The notes under the pieces were generated by a model, which did not search any database, was not told the DNA's origin, and saw only the letters and a program-made list of their open reading frames with translations. Shown piece by piece: positions 1 through 10,996 of a DNA stretch of 11,604 bases; the stretch's first letter is position 1, and each line of letters starts with the position of its first letter. Made by a program: the position numbers and the translations under genes. The stretch spans positions 1 to 11,604 of the forward strand of contig JAAAVE010000962.1 of assembly GCA_015679605.1 (NCBI GenBank), read 5' to 3'. Origin of the DNA: Podila epigama. Its lineage: Eukaryota; Mortierellomycota; Mortierellomycetes; Mortierellales; Mortierellaceae.

Positions 1-2297
1 GCACCGTTTTGCGGTCTCGGTCAGCCGAAAGACAACGATACACGAGCTTAAGCAACTTATTGTCACTCGGCTGGACACACACCCTACCATTGTCACCCCA
101 GTCGACCAACGTCTTATCTTTGGAGGGCGTATCCTTGAAGACAAGGATACCTTGGACCACATCTTTGACAAGGTGAGTTAAATATGGATTCACAACCAAA
201 CCAACCAGTTAGTCCACTAAAAGAAAAGGACGAGATAGAAGAGATACAAGAGATAGAGTGACAGAGGGAAAAAAAGTCGTGTGGAGAACGGACCACTTTC
301 AACCCTCGTCACCCATGACAATGGCAAAGGGTAGCACAGCATCAACAGCATCAACAAACTCACATTTGATCACATCAATGACCTTTGAATCTCCCCCCTC
401 TCTCTCTCACACACATGCACACCCTTAGGTTGAAGGCAACGATGCACCCACAATTCACTTGATGGTAACGCACAGATACCTGCCAGGCAGCAGCGAACCA
501 GCCTCGCCAGCACCGATCCGCTTCCGCCATGTTTCATCAGAGTCGACAGCATCTACGCCGTCACCTGTGCCGTTGGCATCCTTCACACCTCAACCCTCAC
601 GAGCAGAGCACACACCGGCAGTAGCAGGATCGAGCAAGGAAGAATCACCTACGGTTGGAGCTACCACTAGCACCAACTTGAACACACAGAGCTTCACGAC
701 CATGTCGAGTGATGGTCCGTCAGGTCCTCACAATGCTTACTTGGGTCACCAACACCACACTCATCATCTTGTCTATCCTTTCCATCAGCAATACTATCAA
801 ACCATGGCGGCAACAGCAGGACCGATTGTGCATCAACCTTACCAGTATGCTATTATCAAGTAAGTTACCACGTTCATACGTCAATGCGATTTTCCTAGCG
901 CTTTTTCATTTTCATTTTATTTTAGAAAGACACAAAAAAATGAAAAGGGAAAATGGATGCTGAGCAAATAGCGATTGAGCACGTCGCATTTTGGCTCTCC
1001 CCCCTCTTTTCCCAACTTGTTTTTTTCTTGTCCCTCAGAGTCATCGTTATCGGATGAAGGGTGGAAAAGGCCCTTTCACCCTTACATGCCTAGCACGTCA
1101 GAACGCAGAAAAGACATCAATCACATCACATTACTAGTCTAGTAACATTGGTTGCCTCTTCTTCACTCTTATTTTAGTGGTATGCCATATCTGGTTCCTG
1201 CTACAACCATGGCATTGCTCAACTACCAGCAAATGTGGATACTGCAACCACAGTTGCATTTTAGTCCCTATAGACCCTTTATCGCTGCAGGTCAGGACAA
1301 CACTCCCTTGTACCATATACCACCCACCTACCTGGACCCAACTACTGCTGCTGCTGCTGCGAGTGGTACACCTGGCCATACTGCGTCTGCGGGAGCAGCT
1401 CCCGCAGCAGCAGCACAAGCTATGCCCCCTCCATTGAACGCTCAAGAGATTGCTGCTCGGGACCAGCGTCGGGCAGCCTCACTCTGGCTGATTATGAAGT
1501 TGGCGTTCGCTGTCTATCTCTTCAGCCAAAACGGCAGCATCGAGCGGATTGTACTTCTCCATATTGCTGCCCTTATAATATTCTTGTAAGTTTATTAGCA
1601 TCCCCCATGTTTTGTATGATTGTTTGTTTGAACTATTCTAAGGTTGACCATTTTTTGTTGATATGATATTGATGTTAATGCTGCTGTATGCATTTTTTTT
1701 CTATACTATAGGCACCAAACAGGACGACTTCGAATAGTCCGCAGAATCGTTCCTCAGCCTGGTGAAGCGCCCCGTGATGGCGCACCGGGCGCAGGAGCCA
1801 ACGACAACAACAACATTAACAACAATAACACGCATCAGCAATACGCCAACACCAATGGACAGCGTATGTCAGATGCCCCTGGATCTACCTCGGATGCTCA
1901 AGCACCCACATCATCGTTCAACGGCAACATGAAGACCGTCGCCTCTTCATCATCCTCCAGTTCTGGACTCCAGGGTTCTGAACTCAATGGGGAAAAGATG
2001 GGTGAACAGCAACAAAGTTCCTCGTCCGTGACAGGTGCATTAAACCGTGAGGATGGCACCGCCTTCCAAGATACCCAGGAGGGCTCTCACCCTTCCTTAT
2101 TGTCCAACGGTCAAGGTCCCGTATCTGGCGAGACTCAGCAACAAGATCAGCCACAACAACAGCAAGCGCGTGCTTCCCCATGGAGGAATATTGAACATGC
2201 TTTGCTTACATTTGTCACGTCCCTCGTACCAGCACCTCCCCCAGAGATTGATCCCGCGGTTGCAGCTGCTGCGGGTGCTGGTGAACGTGGCATGTGA
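1..2297 (+). CDS. HERPUD-like ER membrane ubiquitin-domain protein (ERAD), 5' partial
   Basis: Four exons are read as 2-172, 429-859, 1178-1585 and 1712-2297, joined in frame to give 531 visible residues and a TGA stop; the start lies outside the window. Residues 1 to about 70 are most of a ubiquitin-like fold, with the hallmark DQRLIFGGRIL and DTLDHIF strings. A central segment contains HQQYYQTMAATAG, resembling the QQYY..AATA stretch of animal HERPUD1. Residues about 302-317 and 323-339 are two hydrophobic segments separated by SQNGSIER, matching the HERP membrane hairpin. The tail is Ser/Asn/Gln-rich and ends near residues 494-518 with WRNIEHALLTFVTSLVPAPP, like the conserved HERP C-terminus. 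In animals HERP sits in the ER membrane with both ends cytosolic and helps the Hrd1 ligase in ER-associated degradation; that role is inferred here. The N-terminus is missing only because of the window edge. Family assignment is strong; exact orthology is less certain. Confidence 0.9.
173..428 (+). other. Intron 1 of HERPUD-like gene (phase 0)
   Basis: Donor GTGAGT follows the codon for Lys in FDK, and acceptor CCCTTAG precedes GTTGAAGGC. Joining them continues the ubiquitin-like domain (IFDK then VEGNDAPTIHLMV) with no frame change. Length is 256 nt, with a pyrimidine-rich and CA-rich 3' end. Confidence 0.88.
860..1177 (+). other. Intron 2 of HERPUD-like gene (phase 2)
   Basis: Donor GTAAGT at 860 and acceptor ATTTTAG ending at 1177. 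Exon 2 ends in AA and exon 3 starts with T, giving an Asn codon and then GMPYLVPATT. Without splicing the frame would stop at 861-863. Length is 318 nt. Confidence 0.85.
1586..1711 (+). other. Intron 3 of HERPUD-like gene (phase 2)
   Basis: Donor GTAAGT at 1586 and acceptor ACTATAG ending at 1711. The split codon TT+G encodes Leu and the frame continues as HQTGRLRIV, the polar flank right after the second membrane segment. A stop in the unspliced frame lies at 1587-1589. Length is 126 nt. Confidence 0.88.
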
Positions 2298-2572
2298 AAA
2301 AGAATGAAGAAACAAGAAAATAACGTCATTGGTATTCAACACAAACGAATATTCACCCACTCATACACACACAAACACAAACATACCAGGGATATGTGAT
2401 CCCTTGAACATAGCTTTTTTTTTTGCTTCCTTCCTTCCTTCCTTTCCTTTTCTCTGTATTTTTGTCTCTTCCTTTGTTCCTTCATAGCAAAAAGATACGC
2501 CCTGAACATATTTCTCACAATAACAATATGCACAAAAAATGTAAAAAATCTCAATTTCTATTATTATTATTA
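2298..2572. other. Convergent intergenic region shared by two 3' ends
   Basis: The 275 nt between the stop codons of the HERPUD-like gene (plus) and the OPT transporter (minus) must hold both 3' UTRs and polyadenylation sites. It contains a TTCC tetranucleotide run around 2427-2450, a T tract around 2415-2424, and a TTA run at about 2559-2575 that overlaps the transporter's stop codon. I see no gene here. Confidence 0.7.
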
Positions 2573-4983
2573 TTACTGGGGAATTGTGCCATAAAAGTTG
2601 GCGCTACCTAAGGGACAATGATCCAATACGCCGTCCTCTGGGTTCCCGATCCAATAGGGCATAGAGCCACCCCAGATCTGGACGGCGAAAAAGATGGCGA
2701 GTCCTGCGATAGCGACGCCGGTATCGAGAGCGGCAGAAGTCAAGTAGTTGTAACGGGACCACCAATGGTATTGGTAGCGTTTGATGAGACACATGAAGAT
2801 GAAGCCAACAGCAAGACCATTCGTGTACATATAAGGAAGTGCAGGAGGCATGTTGGAGGTGGCGGCGAGGAGGACAGGCCAATGGACGAGTCTGAGCCAA
2901 GTAACCTTGGGCCAACGTTTGGATGCGAGCCAGAAGGGGATAGGAAGAAGAGCTCCAACAAGGAAACCCCACTGGACAGGTGAATACAGGGCACCGTCCT
3001 TGTTACCAAACACACGAGCGGGGGCAATAGCTCCCCAGATGATGGAGGCAGAATAAAAAGTCAATGTGGAACGGCAGGTGAATGGGTAGCCTGCCTTTGT
3101 ACAAATGTTTGGACGGGTGTCGATAAGCCATTCTGCTGTAGCGAGGTTGATGAGGCCACAAAGCATGGTCGAGATCAATTGAGCCATAAACATGACACGA
3201 GGAGGGATCTTCATGTAGTGACCGAGTTTGAGGTCTGAGGTGAAGGTCAAAGCCTGGACGTTGACAATGTAGCCATACGTCTTGAAGGTAACATTGGCGA
3301 TAGCATGACCAGGGAGGAGGTAGCCAATGACATACTCGGTGACAATGTTGAGGCCCGGTTGCTGGTTCGTCACCGCCTGGACGACACCGACAGGGAGCAC
3401 AAAGAAGATAGCGATGCCGATGGCGAGAAAGACGGCCCACCAGGGCATGTAGTCCCAGACAACACAGGTCACAAAGGAGAGAGACATGGTGATGACAAAC
3501 AGGCTGATGTACCACCAGTCTGGTACCTCAGGATATGAACGCATCAGTCGCGTATGAATGTCTTCGCTCTCATTGCGCGCAGATCGCCATCGTTGAATGA
3601 CCTCCTTGCCGTTGTAGAGCGCGACATGGACAAGGGTCGATGTCAAGGCAGCGAATCCGACACCATAGGTCAACGCAAAGAACGAATCCATGCGCATGGG
3701 GCCATAGGCAAGGTACATTTCCTGATTAAAGACACCATCGACCAAGATCTCGTCCTTGTTGTAGAGTGAACCGTTGGGGAGAAAGAGGTTGGCAGAGAGA
3801 ATAGGGTACATTTTGGAGTTCCAGAGGTTTGTGTAATAGGCCCAGGGAACCATGACATAGACAACGAGCACAAAGCCGACAAGGATGTTGACCTGCGCGA
3901 ACCATGGTGTGACAAGTGGTTGAATGTACGCCGAGAGCGCAGACCAGTCGAGCGAGACTGTGCCGATGCCTAGACCATCTGACCCTGTGAGTTGGGACAA
4001 GACCACGTTTGACGGTTTGATCCAACAGATCCATGAGAGGACACCGATGGTAGGAAAGATGAAGCCTGGCAACCAATAGTAGACAAACATGAGCGCTGTC
4101 ACCAACATAAAGTACTTCATGCGCGGCATCCGTCCTCGGTCCTCCTCCGCACTTGCTGGGACATGCAATGAGCGGAACAAAGAGGCTGTCACCAACGTTG
4201 ACGGCCAGAGCATGTGAGCAGGTCGGATGAGTAACTTGCGTAAAGCGCCTGCAAGAGCAAAGCCGGTGACCTGGGTTGTCAAGACGAGAAGCAGACCAGC
4301 AATGAAAGGTTTACTGTCATTGTAAAACAGTTTCTGGAGGACAACAATGTCGACTGCATATGCAGTGCCTGCATTCGCTGCTGTCATGGTCCCGATGAGA
4401 ACATGTTCCTTGATAGTAAAAGGTCCTGGGTTAAGAGTCAGCGTCCATCGACCATTGAACAGGTTCCATTCACGGGTCGGCAAGAACTTGGCCATGAGAT
4501 GACCCAGTGGTAAGGATATGAGCGCAACAACTGAGTATCCGATGGTGATGGTTGTCTGCCTCATGAAGAAGAATTGGTTGACAAATGCCTGAATGGATAC
4601 AAACATGAGTCCCAGGAACCACATCCTGAAAGTGTTGCAAGGCATAAACGGGTCATCTGTGTCTATGGTTGTTGTTGATATTGTTATTGTTGGTTGTAGT
4701 AGTAGTAGTAGTAGTAGTAGTTGTTGTTGTTAGGACAACATACAGTAACAAGTTATGTCAATAAAGACTATCACTGTACAACAACCACAAAAGGAAGAGT
4801 TTATCCGTACAAAAGCTATATTCATTGTCCTCCATCTCTCTCTTTCTCCTTACTTGGAATGGTGACACGGACTTCTTCTATCGGCGACTCATCCTCGGGT
4901 TGAAGGCTAGAAGTTTGACTAGAGTCCTCGTCCGCGACTTTTTCATCATCTGTCAAAATCACTCGGGAGCCCTTTCTTTTCAT
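2573..4983 (-). CDS. OPT-family oligopeptide transporter (copy A), complete
   Basis: Two exons, 4983-4854 and 4662-2573 on the minus strand, give 739 residues, a normal length for fungal OPT proteins. OPT proteins are proton-coupled importers of small peptides, glutathione, siderophore-type or metal chelates, usually in the plasma membrane; the substrate cannot be read from sequence. Visible family marks: TDDP..PCNTFRMWFLG at the start of the membrane domain (residues 45-60), NPGPFTIKEH at 121-130, PGHAIANVTFKTYGYI at 494-509, GHYMKIPPR at 524-532, FTCRSTLTFYSASIIWG at 571-587, and a C-terminal WGGSMPYWIGNPEDGV. Many hydrophobic segments run throughout. The acidic N-terminal 43 residues are predicted cytosolic. 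Start 4983 was chosen because it makes exon 1 exactly as long as in the paralog at 10997; an in-frame ATG at 5049 would add 22 residues coded by a CTTTT repeat and is unlikely. No frameshift or internal stop is seen. Confidence 0.94.
4663..4853 (-). other. Intron of OPT copy A (phase 1) with trinucleotide repeat
   Basis: On the minus strand, donor GTAAGG at 4853 and acceptor CCATAG ending at 4663 join CCA-A to AC-ACA, giving PNTDDPF, the expected entry to the OPT domain. A CTAAC branch-like site lies at 4733-4729. The intron (191 nt) contains a (TAC)n/(GTA)n run at about 4696-4719 next to a (CAA)n/(TTG)n run at about 4720-4731. Confidence 0.88.
4696..4731. repeat. Compound microsatellite (GTA)n(TTG)n inside OPT-A intron
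   Basis: About eight GTA units are followed directly by about four TTG units on the plus strand. It lies between the candidate branch site and upstream part of the intron and the acceptor of the minus-strand transporter gene, so length changes would alter the branch-acceptor distance. Confidence 0.85.
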
Positions 4984-5002
4984 GACATGTAGAGAAAAAA
5001 AA

Positions 5003-5040
5003 AAGAGAAAAGAAAAGAAAAGAAAAGAAAAGAAAAGAAT
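5003..5040. repeat. (GAAAA)n pentanucleotide microsatellite in OPT-A 5' leader
   Basis: Around six to seven tandem GAAAA/AAAAG units lie immediately upstream of the chosen start codon of the minus-strand transporter, where they read as CTTTT, a pyrimidine-rich leader typical of fungal 5' UTRs. Confidence 0.9.
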
Positions 5041-6055
5041 AAAGTGCAAGGTCGAGGTGTTGCCCTTTACGAATCAAAAAAAAAAAAAAAATGAAGATTT
5101 TTTTTTTCTTTTCTTCAGATTAAAGGATAATAAAAAGATAGGGAGTTGGAGCTGAATGGAAGCATTTTTTTCATTGCTACTTCATGTGCTACATGTGCAC
5201 CTTTCTTTCAGAGAAAAAAAATAAAGTGAGAAAGGGTGAAAGAAGAGTATAAAAAAAATGGGGGTGTTCTTTTTGTGGGACATGGTTCATATTCGAATTT
5301 ACGACAATGCGATCACAAGGTTATGGAGGTCACATGACACGATTCATCCAAAATGCCATGTTAGAAAGGACAAAACGTAAATTCATATCATTTGCATACC
5401 ATGCTTCTAAAGGCCGTTGTCAATTCACTACCCTGCTTCTTCAGCAATCCTTCTCTCTCTCTCTCTTTCTCGTCATCTCCACATTCTTTCATTCTTTCCG
5501 GTCAGAACGGTTACGCGCTTGTTAGGCAATACAAGTGGACGGTGACAGAGGACATTCCAAGCTTGCAACTGTACTTTCAATATTCCTTATTCTCCTCCAG
5601 TCGATTTGAAAACAACGGTTAAGGCACAGGACAGCGTGTCTGTAAGTGAGTGAGTATGTGCGTGTGTTTGTGTGCAACTAACAGAGACACGCGCAGGAGA
5701 GCAAACAATGGAATATTTTTTTTTTTCAAATCCTGTGTTCTCCTTCCCAACAATTGTCCTTGGCTCGCATATCGGCATGCCAGTTGATGTTAATGCAATT
5801 GCAAAGTGTAGTTCTTTGACTTGGTTGAACAAGACAGCCAACAGCTAAACGCAATAGTAAAAAGTGGCACCAGCCTGTATCCACAGGAAGAAATAACAAC
5901 CCCCATACAATACCATATCAATCTTCTTCTTCTTTACTGGACTGGTGAAATGACAGTTGTGAGATGGCGATTGACCTAGGGCTAGGTTCTTGTTCTCTTC
6001 GCCTGCGTCTTACCATGGCCTGCCTGTATGTCATTCTGTGAATGTCCGTCCAACT

Positions 6056-6103
6056 GTCTCTCTTTCTCCCTCTCTCTCTCTCTCTCCGCCTCTGCGTCTC
6101 TCA
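6056..6103. repeat. CT-rich dinucleotide tract upstream of FAM72-like gene
   Basis: Imperfect (CT)n tract with an uninterrupted core near 6070-6088, about 450 nt upstream of the FAM72-like start. Pyrimidine tracts are common in fungal promoters; no specific factor can be named. Confidence 0.7.
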
Positions 6104-6399
6104 TGCTGGTCTATGTCATTGACACGGCTGACAGAAATTGCATACCGAACTGCCGTCCCTCCCTTCTTGACCGAACTCCAAACCCAAATCTCTCTCTCAC
6201 ACAAAGTCGAAAAAAGGCACACACACACACACCTTTCATTAAGAGAAAAATAAAACACAAAGTAAACTGTGTTTTCTGCCACATGGTCCCACCTTCTCCT
6301 ACGTACCCTTTGCTTCTTGACCATACTTGCATCCGTCTCTTTAGTTTGTCGATCCTCCTCCAACCGTCATTTATACCTCGCGTCATTCGTCTTCATCCT

Positions 6400-6442
6400 C
6401 TTTCTTCTTTTTCTTCTTCTTCTTCTTCATCATCATCATCGA
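6400..6442. repeat. (TTC)n(ATC)n trinucleotide tract in FAM72 leader
   Basis: A TTC run passes into a CAT/ATC run about 100-140 nt upstream of the FAM72-like ATG, within a broadly pyrimidine-rich stretch that continues to about 6530. It is probably promoter or 5' UTR. Confidence 0.75.
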
Positions 6443-6537
6443 TCAAAAGCTTCGTTCTCCTTCTCCTTCTTGTCATTCTTCGCGCAGTCTCTTGATTCGT
6501 CGCTTTGTCAGATCTCTCTTCAATCTCTTGACACAAG

Positions 6538-8562
<2,025 letters not shown>

Positions 8563-8726
8563 GGGTTGGCGCCAAAGTGAATTGAACAGATAGCGTTTCT
8601 TTTTACTTTTGAAAATGAAAAAAAAAAACTGGCACAACTTTCCAGGCGAACGTTGCTCTGCAATTAACTCATGAAATTCAGGCATAGTCCCGTCTCCCTT
8701 ACTCCATATGTATTTTATAAGGAAGG

Positions 8727-8841
8727 GACTGATTCGTTTATCTTCATCAGAGTAGCTCAAAGTGACTGGATTCGCGTATTATGATCAGAGTAGCTCAAAG
8801 GGACTGATTCGCGTATTATTATTATCAGAGTAACTCAAAGG
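8727..8841. repeat. Three-copy 37-40 bp tandem repeat
   Basis: Copies run 8727-8763, 8764-8801 and 8802-8841. Each begins GACTG(G)ATTCG, has a variable AT-rich middle, then ATCAGAGTAGCTCAAAG (TAACTC in copy 3). A partial fourth start, GACGCGAATG, follows at 8842. Copies 2 and 3 share CGCGTATTAT while copy 1 differs there, so copy 1 is the most diverged. Function unknown. Confidence 0.88.
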
Positions 8842-9179
8842 GACGCGAATGTAGGCATCCACACCTTTCTCACTGCTTATAAATTCAGTCAACACAGTCT
8901 GGATTCCAGAAGGTCACATGCACAGTATATTTTCTATACGCACCAGTCTGTCAGGCAGGCGGATCTTTTATGTCAAGAAAATAGACCTACAACAGGCGAT
9001 AGGATTGGAACTTCGGAGGCTTTTTGGCAGGTACCACATCCCTCGCACAGAGACGCTGTATTAAGCTTCATTGCTACTACAGCACATAACTGGCGTTGTT
9101 GGGCGTTGCCTCCGTGCTGCCTTTTTTTAAAAAAAAATTTACTGGTCTACTCTACAGAGGGTTTTAAACTCTAACGCAG

Positions 9180-9347
9180 GACCATGGCTTTATGGGGCAA
9201 GCCTATGGAAATCCTGCTCTTGCTACAACTGGCGTGTACATGTACACTACGAACTACCCACTGATGACTGTTCTATCTAACAAGCGCAGCCTGACTCCAT
9301 TGGACCAAGAACAACAACAACAACAACAACAACAACATCAACAATAA
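9180..9347 (+). pseudogene. Possible terminal exon or relic of a Gln-tailed protein
   Basis: After CTAACGCAG, which resembles a 3' splice site, a frame reads DHGFMGQAYGNPALATTGVY and continues through TNYPLMTVLSNKRSLTPLDQ into eight Gln, His, two Gln and a TAA stop at 9345-9347. The varied amino-acid make-up before the Gln run looks more like protein than the surrounding frames. A phase-0 join from GGCAG|GTACCA at 9030/9031 would fuse it to an upstream frame open since 8794, but that frame has no ATG and the donor is poor. I do not recognise the family. It could be a degraded gene end or chance. Confidence 0.25.
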
Positions 9348-9375
9348 CAATAACAACAACAATAACAACAACAAG
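9309..9375. repeat. (CAA)n/(CAATAA)n microsatellite
   Basis: A CAA run from about 9309 to 9345 passes into interleaved CAATAA units ending near 9375. If the upstream frame is coding it would encode a C-terminal polyglutamine tail. Confidence 0.85.
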
Positions 9376-9571
9376 GTTTTCTTGCTAATATGCAAATAAA
9401 CATGACAAGAAAATGTGAGAACAACAAAAGATATGGATCTTGCTCCGATTGGTTTGTTAGTGTATTTCGTGAATGCTCTTCTCTTTTGAAGAAAGGATAA
9501 ACATATACGTTGTTGTGAATACATATTTTCGTGCTACAGTGAGTCGACCCTTTTCTTCCCCCTTTCAAGAA

Positions 9572-9608
9572 ACACCCGGCCAACTCGGCATTTCTGTACG
9601 CCGGGTGT
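9572..9608. repeat. 9-bp perfect inverted repeat
   Basis: Left arm ACACCCGGC (9572-9580) and right arm GCCGGGTGT (9600-9608) are perfectly complementary and separated by 19 nt. This GC-rich pair stands out in an AT-richer surrounding. It could fold as a hairpin in RNA or be two half-sites for a DNA-binding protein; the role is not known. Confidence 0.75.
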
Positions 9609-10843
9609 GAATGTATTTGGAAGCAGCATGGGTGCATGGGTTTAGGTCTGTACCACCATATATGAAGTCGGAGAAAGACAAAAAAGAGTTGCAGTAGGTG
9701 CTTGTTCCTTCCAATCGGAGTGGCACCGTGCCTCCCATCGACTTTAACAGTAGCATGAGGTTCGGTGCATGGATAGAGAGACAGAGTGTGTGTGTGAGAG
9801 AGTGAGAGCAAGCCTTATGCGAATAAACAAAGTAGACCAGGATAGAGTCCAGTTCATCCGAGGCAGCGGCGTCTTTTCTTTTCTTTTTTTTTTTTTGTTT
9901 TTTTGTCAGGAACTAGGATGTAGTTTCAATAGGATGGCGCGAACTTGCCTATTTTTGTCATCCATCCTACGTACAGCATGGAACCATGCGCCACGCTTTT
10001 TTCTACCAATTGTCGCGCCTTGTCTTGCAAGTGAATAGACACTGTCATCCATACTATGTAAGTACGCGCCGTGTACTCTACCGAACCATCACACCCTTGT
10101 CCCCCCTAAAAAAAAAGTGGATGCACACAGGTCGCATAATGAGAATATGTCAATATTAAAGTCTAGGAGAAATGGCAAAGGACCTCAAACCCTCTTTAGA
10201 AAAACTTCACACAAGGCAGTCTTGATAAAAGAAAGCAAAACATTGATGAGAAAGAACGTCAAGCATCTTTCACATGAGGCTGCGCAAGAAGAAGAAGAGA
10301 CTCTTGCTCATTTGCGCAAACTCACCACTCGCCCATTCTTACAAACAAGACTCGGGCAAACACAAACAACACACAACACAAAAGGTCCAGCTGAGTTGAG
10401 GGGCGTCCACATGAATCAAGTGAGCAAGGTTGCTTATCATACGCATGTTATTTTTTTTCCCTTGCTTACTGAAAAAAAAAAGGTTTCTTCCCAATGAGGA
10501 CATCTGTTTGTCTGGATTTGGGAACAAGAAGCTCATGCGAACAACGGATTGCTCAAGGATAAGGCAAATGGTTGTCCAGTTGGTCATTTGTTTGTGTTTA
10601 CTTTTCATCTTTTCAACTTTCTTTTTATTTCTGCTTGGCATAGAGAACAATGGCAAGGAGGACAAGTGAACAAAGGGTGAATGATGGACTTTCAACCCTT
10701 GTCGTTTTTTTCATGGCCATCGTGCGTAAAGACAAAGGCTAGGCCCACAAAGTTCGCAATCAAGTTTTGCCATCATGGCTCGCCACTCGCTAAAAAAGCA
10801 AAGAGCTTTCAAGACTCATCGCGTGCGACAGAAATGACCCTCG

Positions 10844-10850
10844 TATAAAA
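10844..10850 (+). promoter_or_regulatory. TATA-like box of OPT copy B
   Basis: TATAAAA lies 147 nt upstream of the chosen ATG at 10997. A second TATAAT lies at 10907-10912. Between them and the ATG the leader is pyrimidine-rich with CCACCT/CCT units, as in many fungal 5' UTRs. Which TATA is used cannot be told from sequence. Confidence 0.4.
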
Positions 10851-10926
10851 AAAAAAAGTGAATGTTACCCTCGGACATTTCTTTTTTTTTCTCCTTGGGA
10901 ACACTTTATAATCTCCTCACTTCCTT

Positions 10927-10980
10927 AACCACCTCCACCTCCACCTCCACCACCTCCTCCTCCTCCCCTTCCACTTCCTC
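10927..10980. repeat. CCACCT/CTCC-rich leader repeat of OPT copy B
   Basis: Imperfect tandem ACCTCC units lie directly ahead of the OPT-B start codon. They probably belong to the 5' UTR; if translated from ATG 10862 they would give a Thr/Ser-rich stretch. Confidence 0.7.
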
Positions 10981-10996
10981 CTCGACATCTGCAACG

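Larger units (their letters stand above)
4984..6537. other. Intergenic region between divergent OPT-A and FAM72 genes
   Basis: About 1.55 kb between two divergently transcribed genes, so it should hold both promoters. It contains a GAAAA pentanucleotide array at about 5003-5040, A tracts near 5077-5091 and 5213-5221, T tracts near 5099-5108, and a CT-rich stretch at about 6056-6103. A short CA run lies at 6219-6232 and a TTC/CAT run at about 6400-6442. A TATAAAA-like string lies near 5249. All open frames here are short and made of simple repeats; I see no supportable gene. Confidence 0.7.
8563..10996. other. Long intergenic region between FAM72-like and OPT-B genes
   Basis: About 2.4 kb with no confident gene. 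In order it holds an A tract near 8618-8628 (FAM72 3' UTR), a three-copy tandem repeat (8727-8841), and a weakly coding-looking stretch at about 8852-9347. It also holds a CAA-rich microsatellite (about 9309-9375), a 9-bp inverted repeat (9572-9608), a T-rich tract (about 9871-9905), an open frame of unknown value at 10117-10497, and the OPT-B promoter with TATA-like strings. Most other open frames are short and repeat-driven. Confidence 0.65.

Noticed and set aside
2604-3515. Plus- and minus-strand frames overlapping OPT copy A
   Set aside because: Shadow frames of a well-supported 690-codon OPT exon.
5136-5141. AGATAG as a GATA-factor site upstream of OPT copy A
   Set aside because: A single 6-bp match in more than 1.5 kb is expected by chance, and no cluster is present.
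5307-5841. Short frames on both strands in the OPT-A/FAM72 intergenic region
   Set aside because: Each is under 90 codons, largely built from CT or TG repeats, with no recognisable motif.
9338-9811. 157-codon open frame on the minus strand
   Set aside because: It begins in a CA-type repeat and ends in a GTT/TTG microsatellite giving Cys/Tyr/Leu runs; no motif, and amino-acid make-up is that of repeats.
10740-10790. Possible tRNA B-box-like string (GTTCGCAATC)
   Set aside because: It does not match the B-box consensus at key positions and no cloverleaf stems or A box are seen; no tRNA found elsewhere on either strand.
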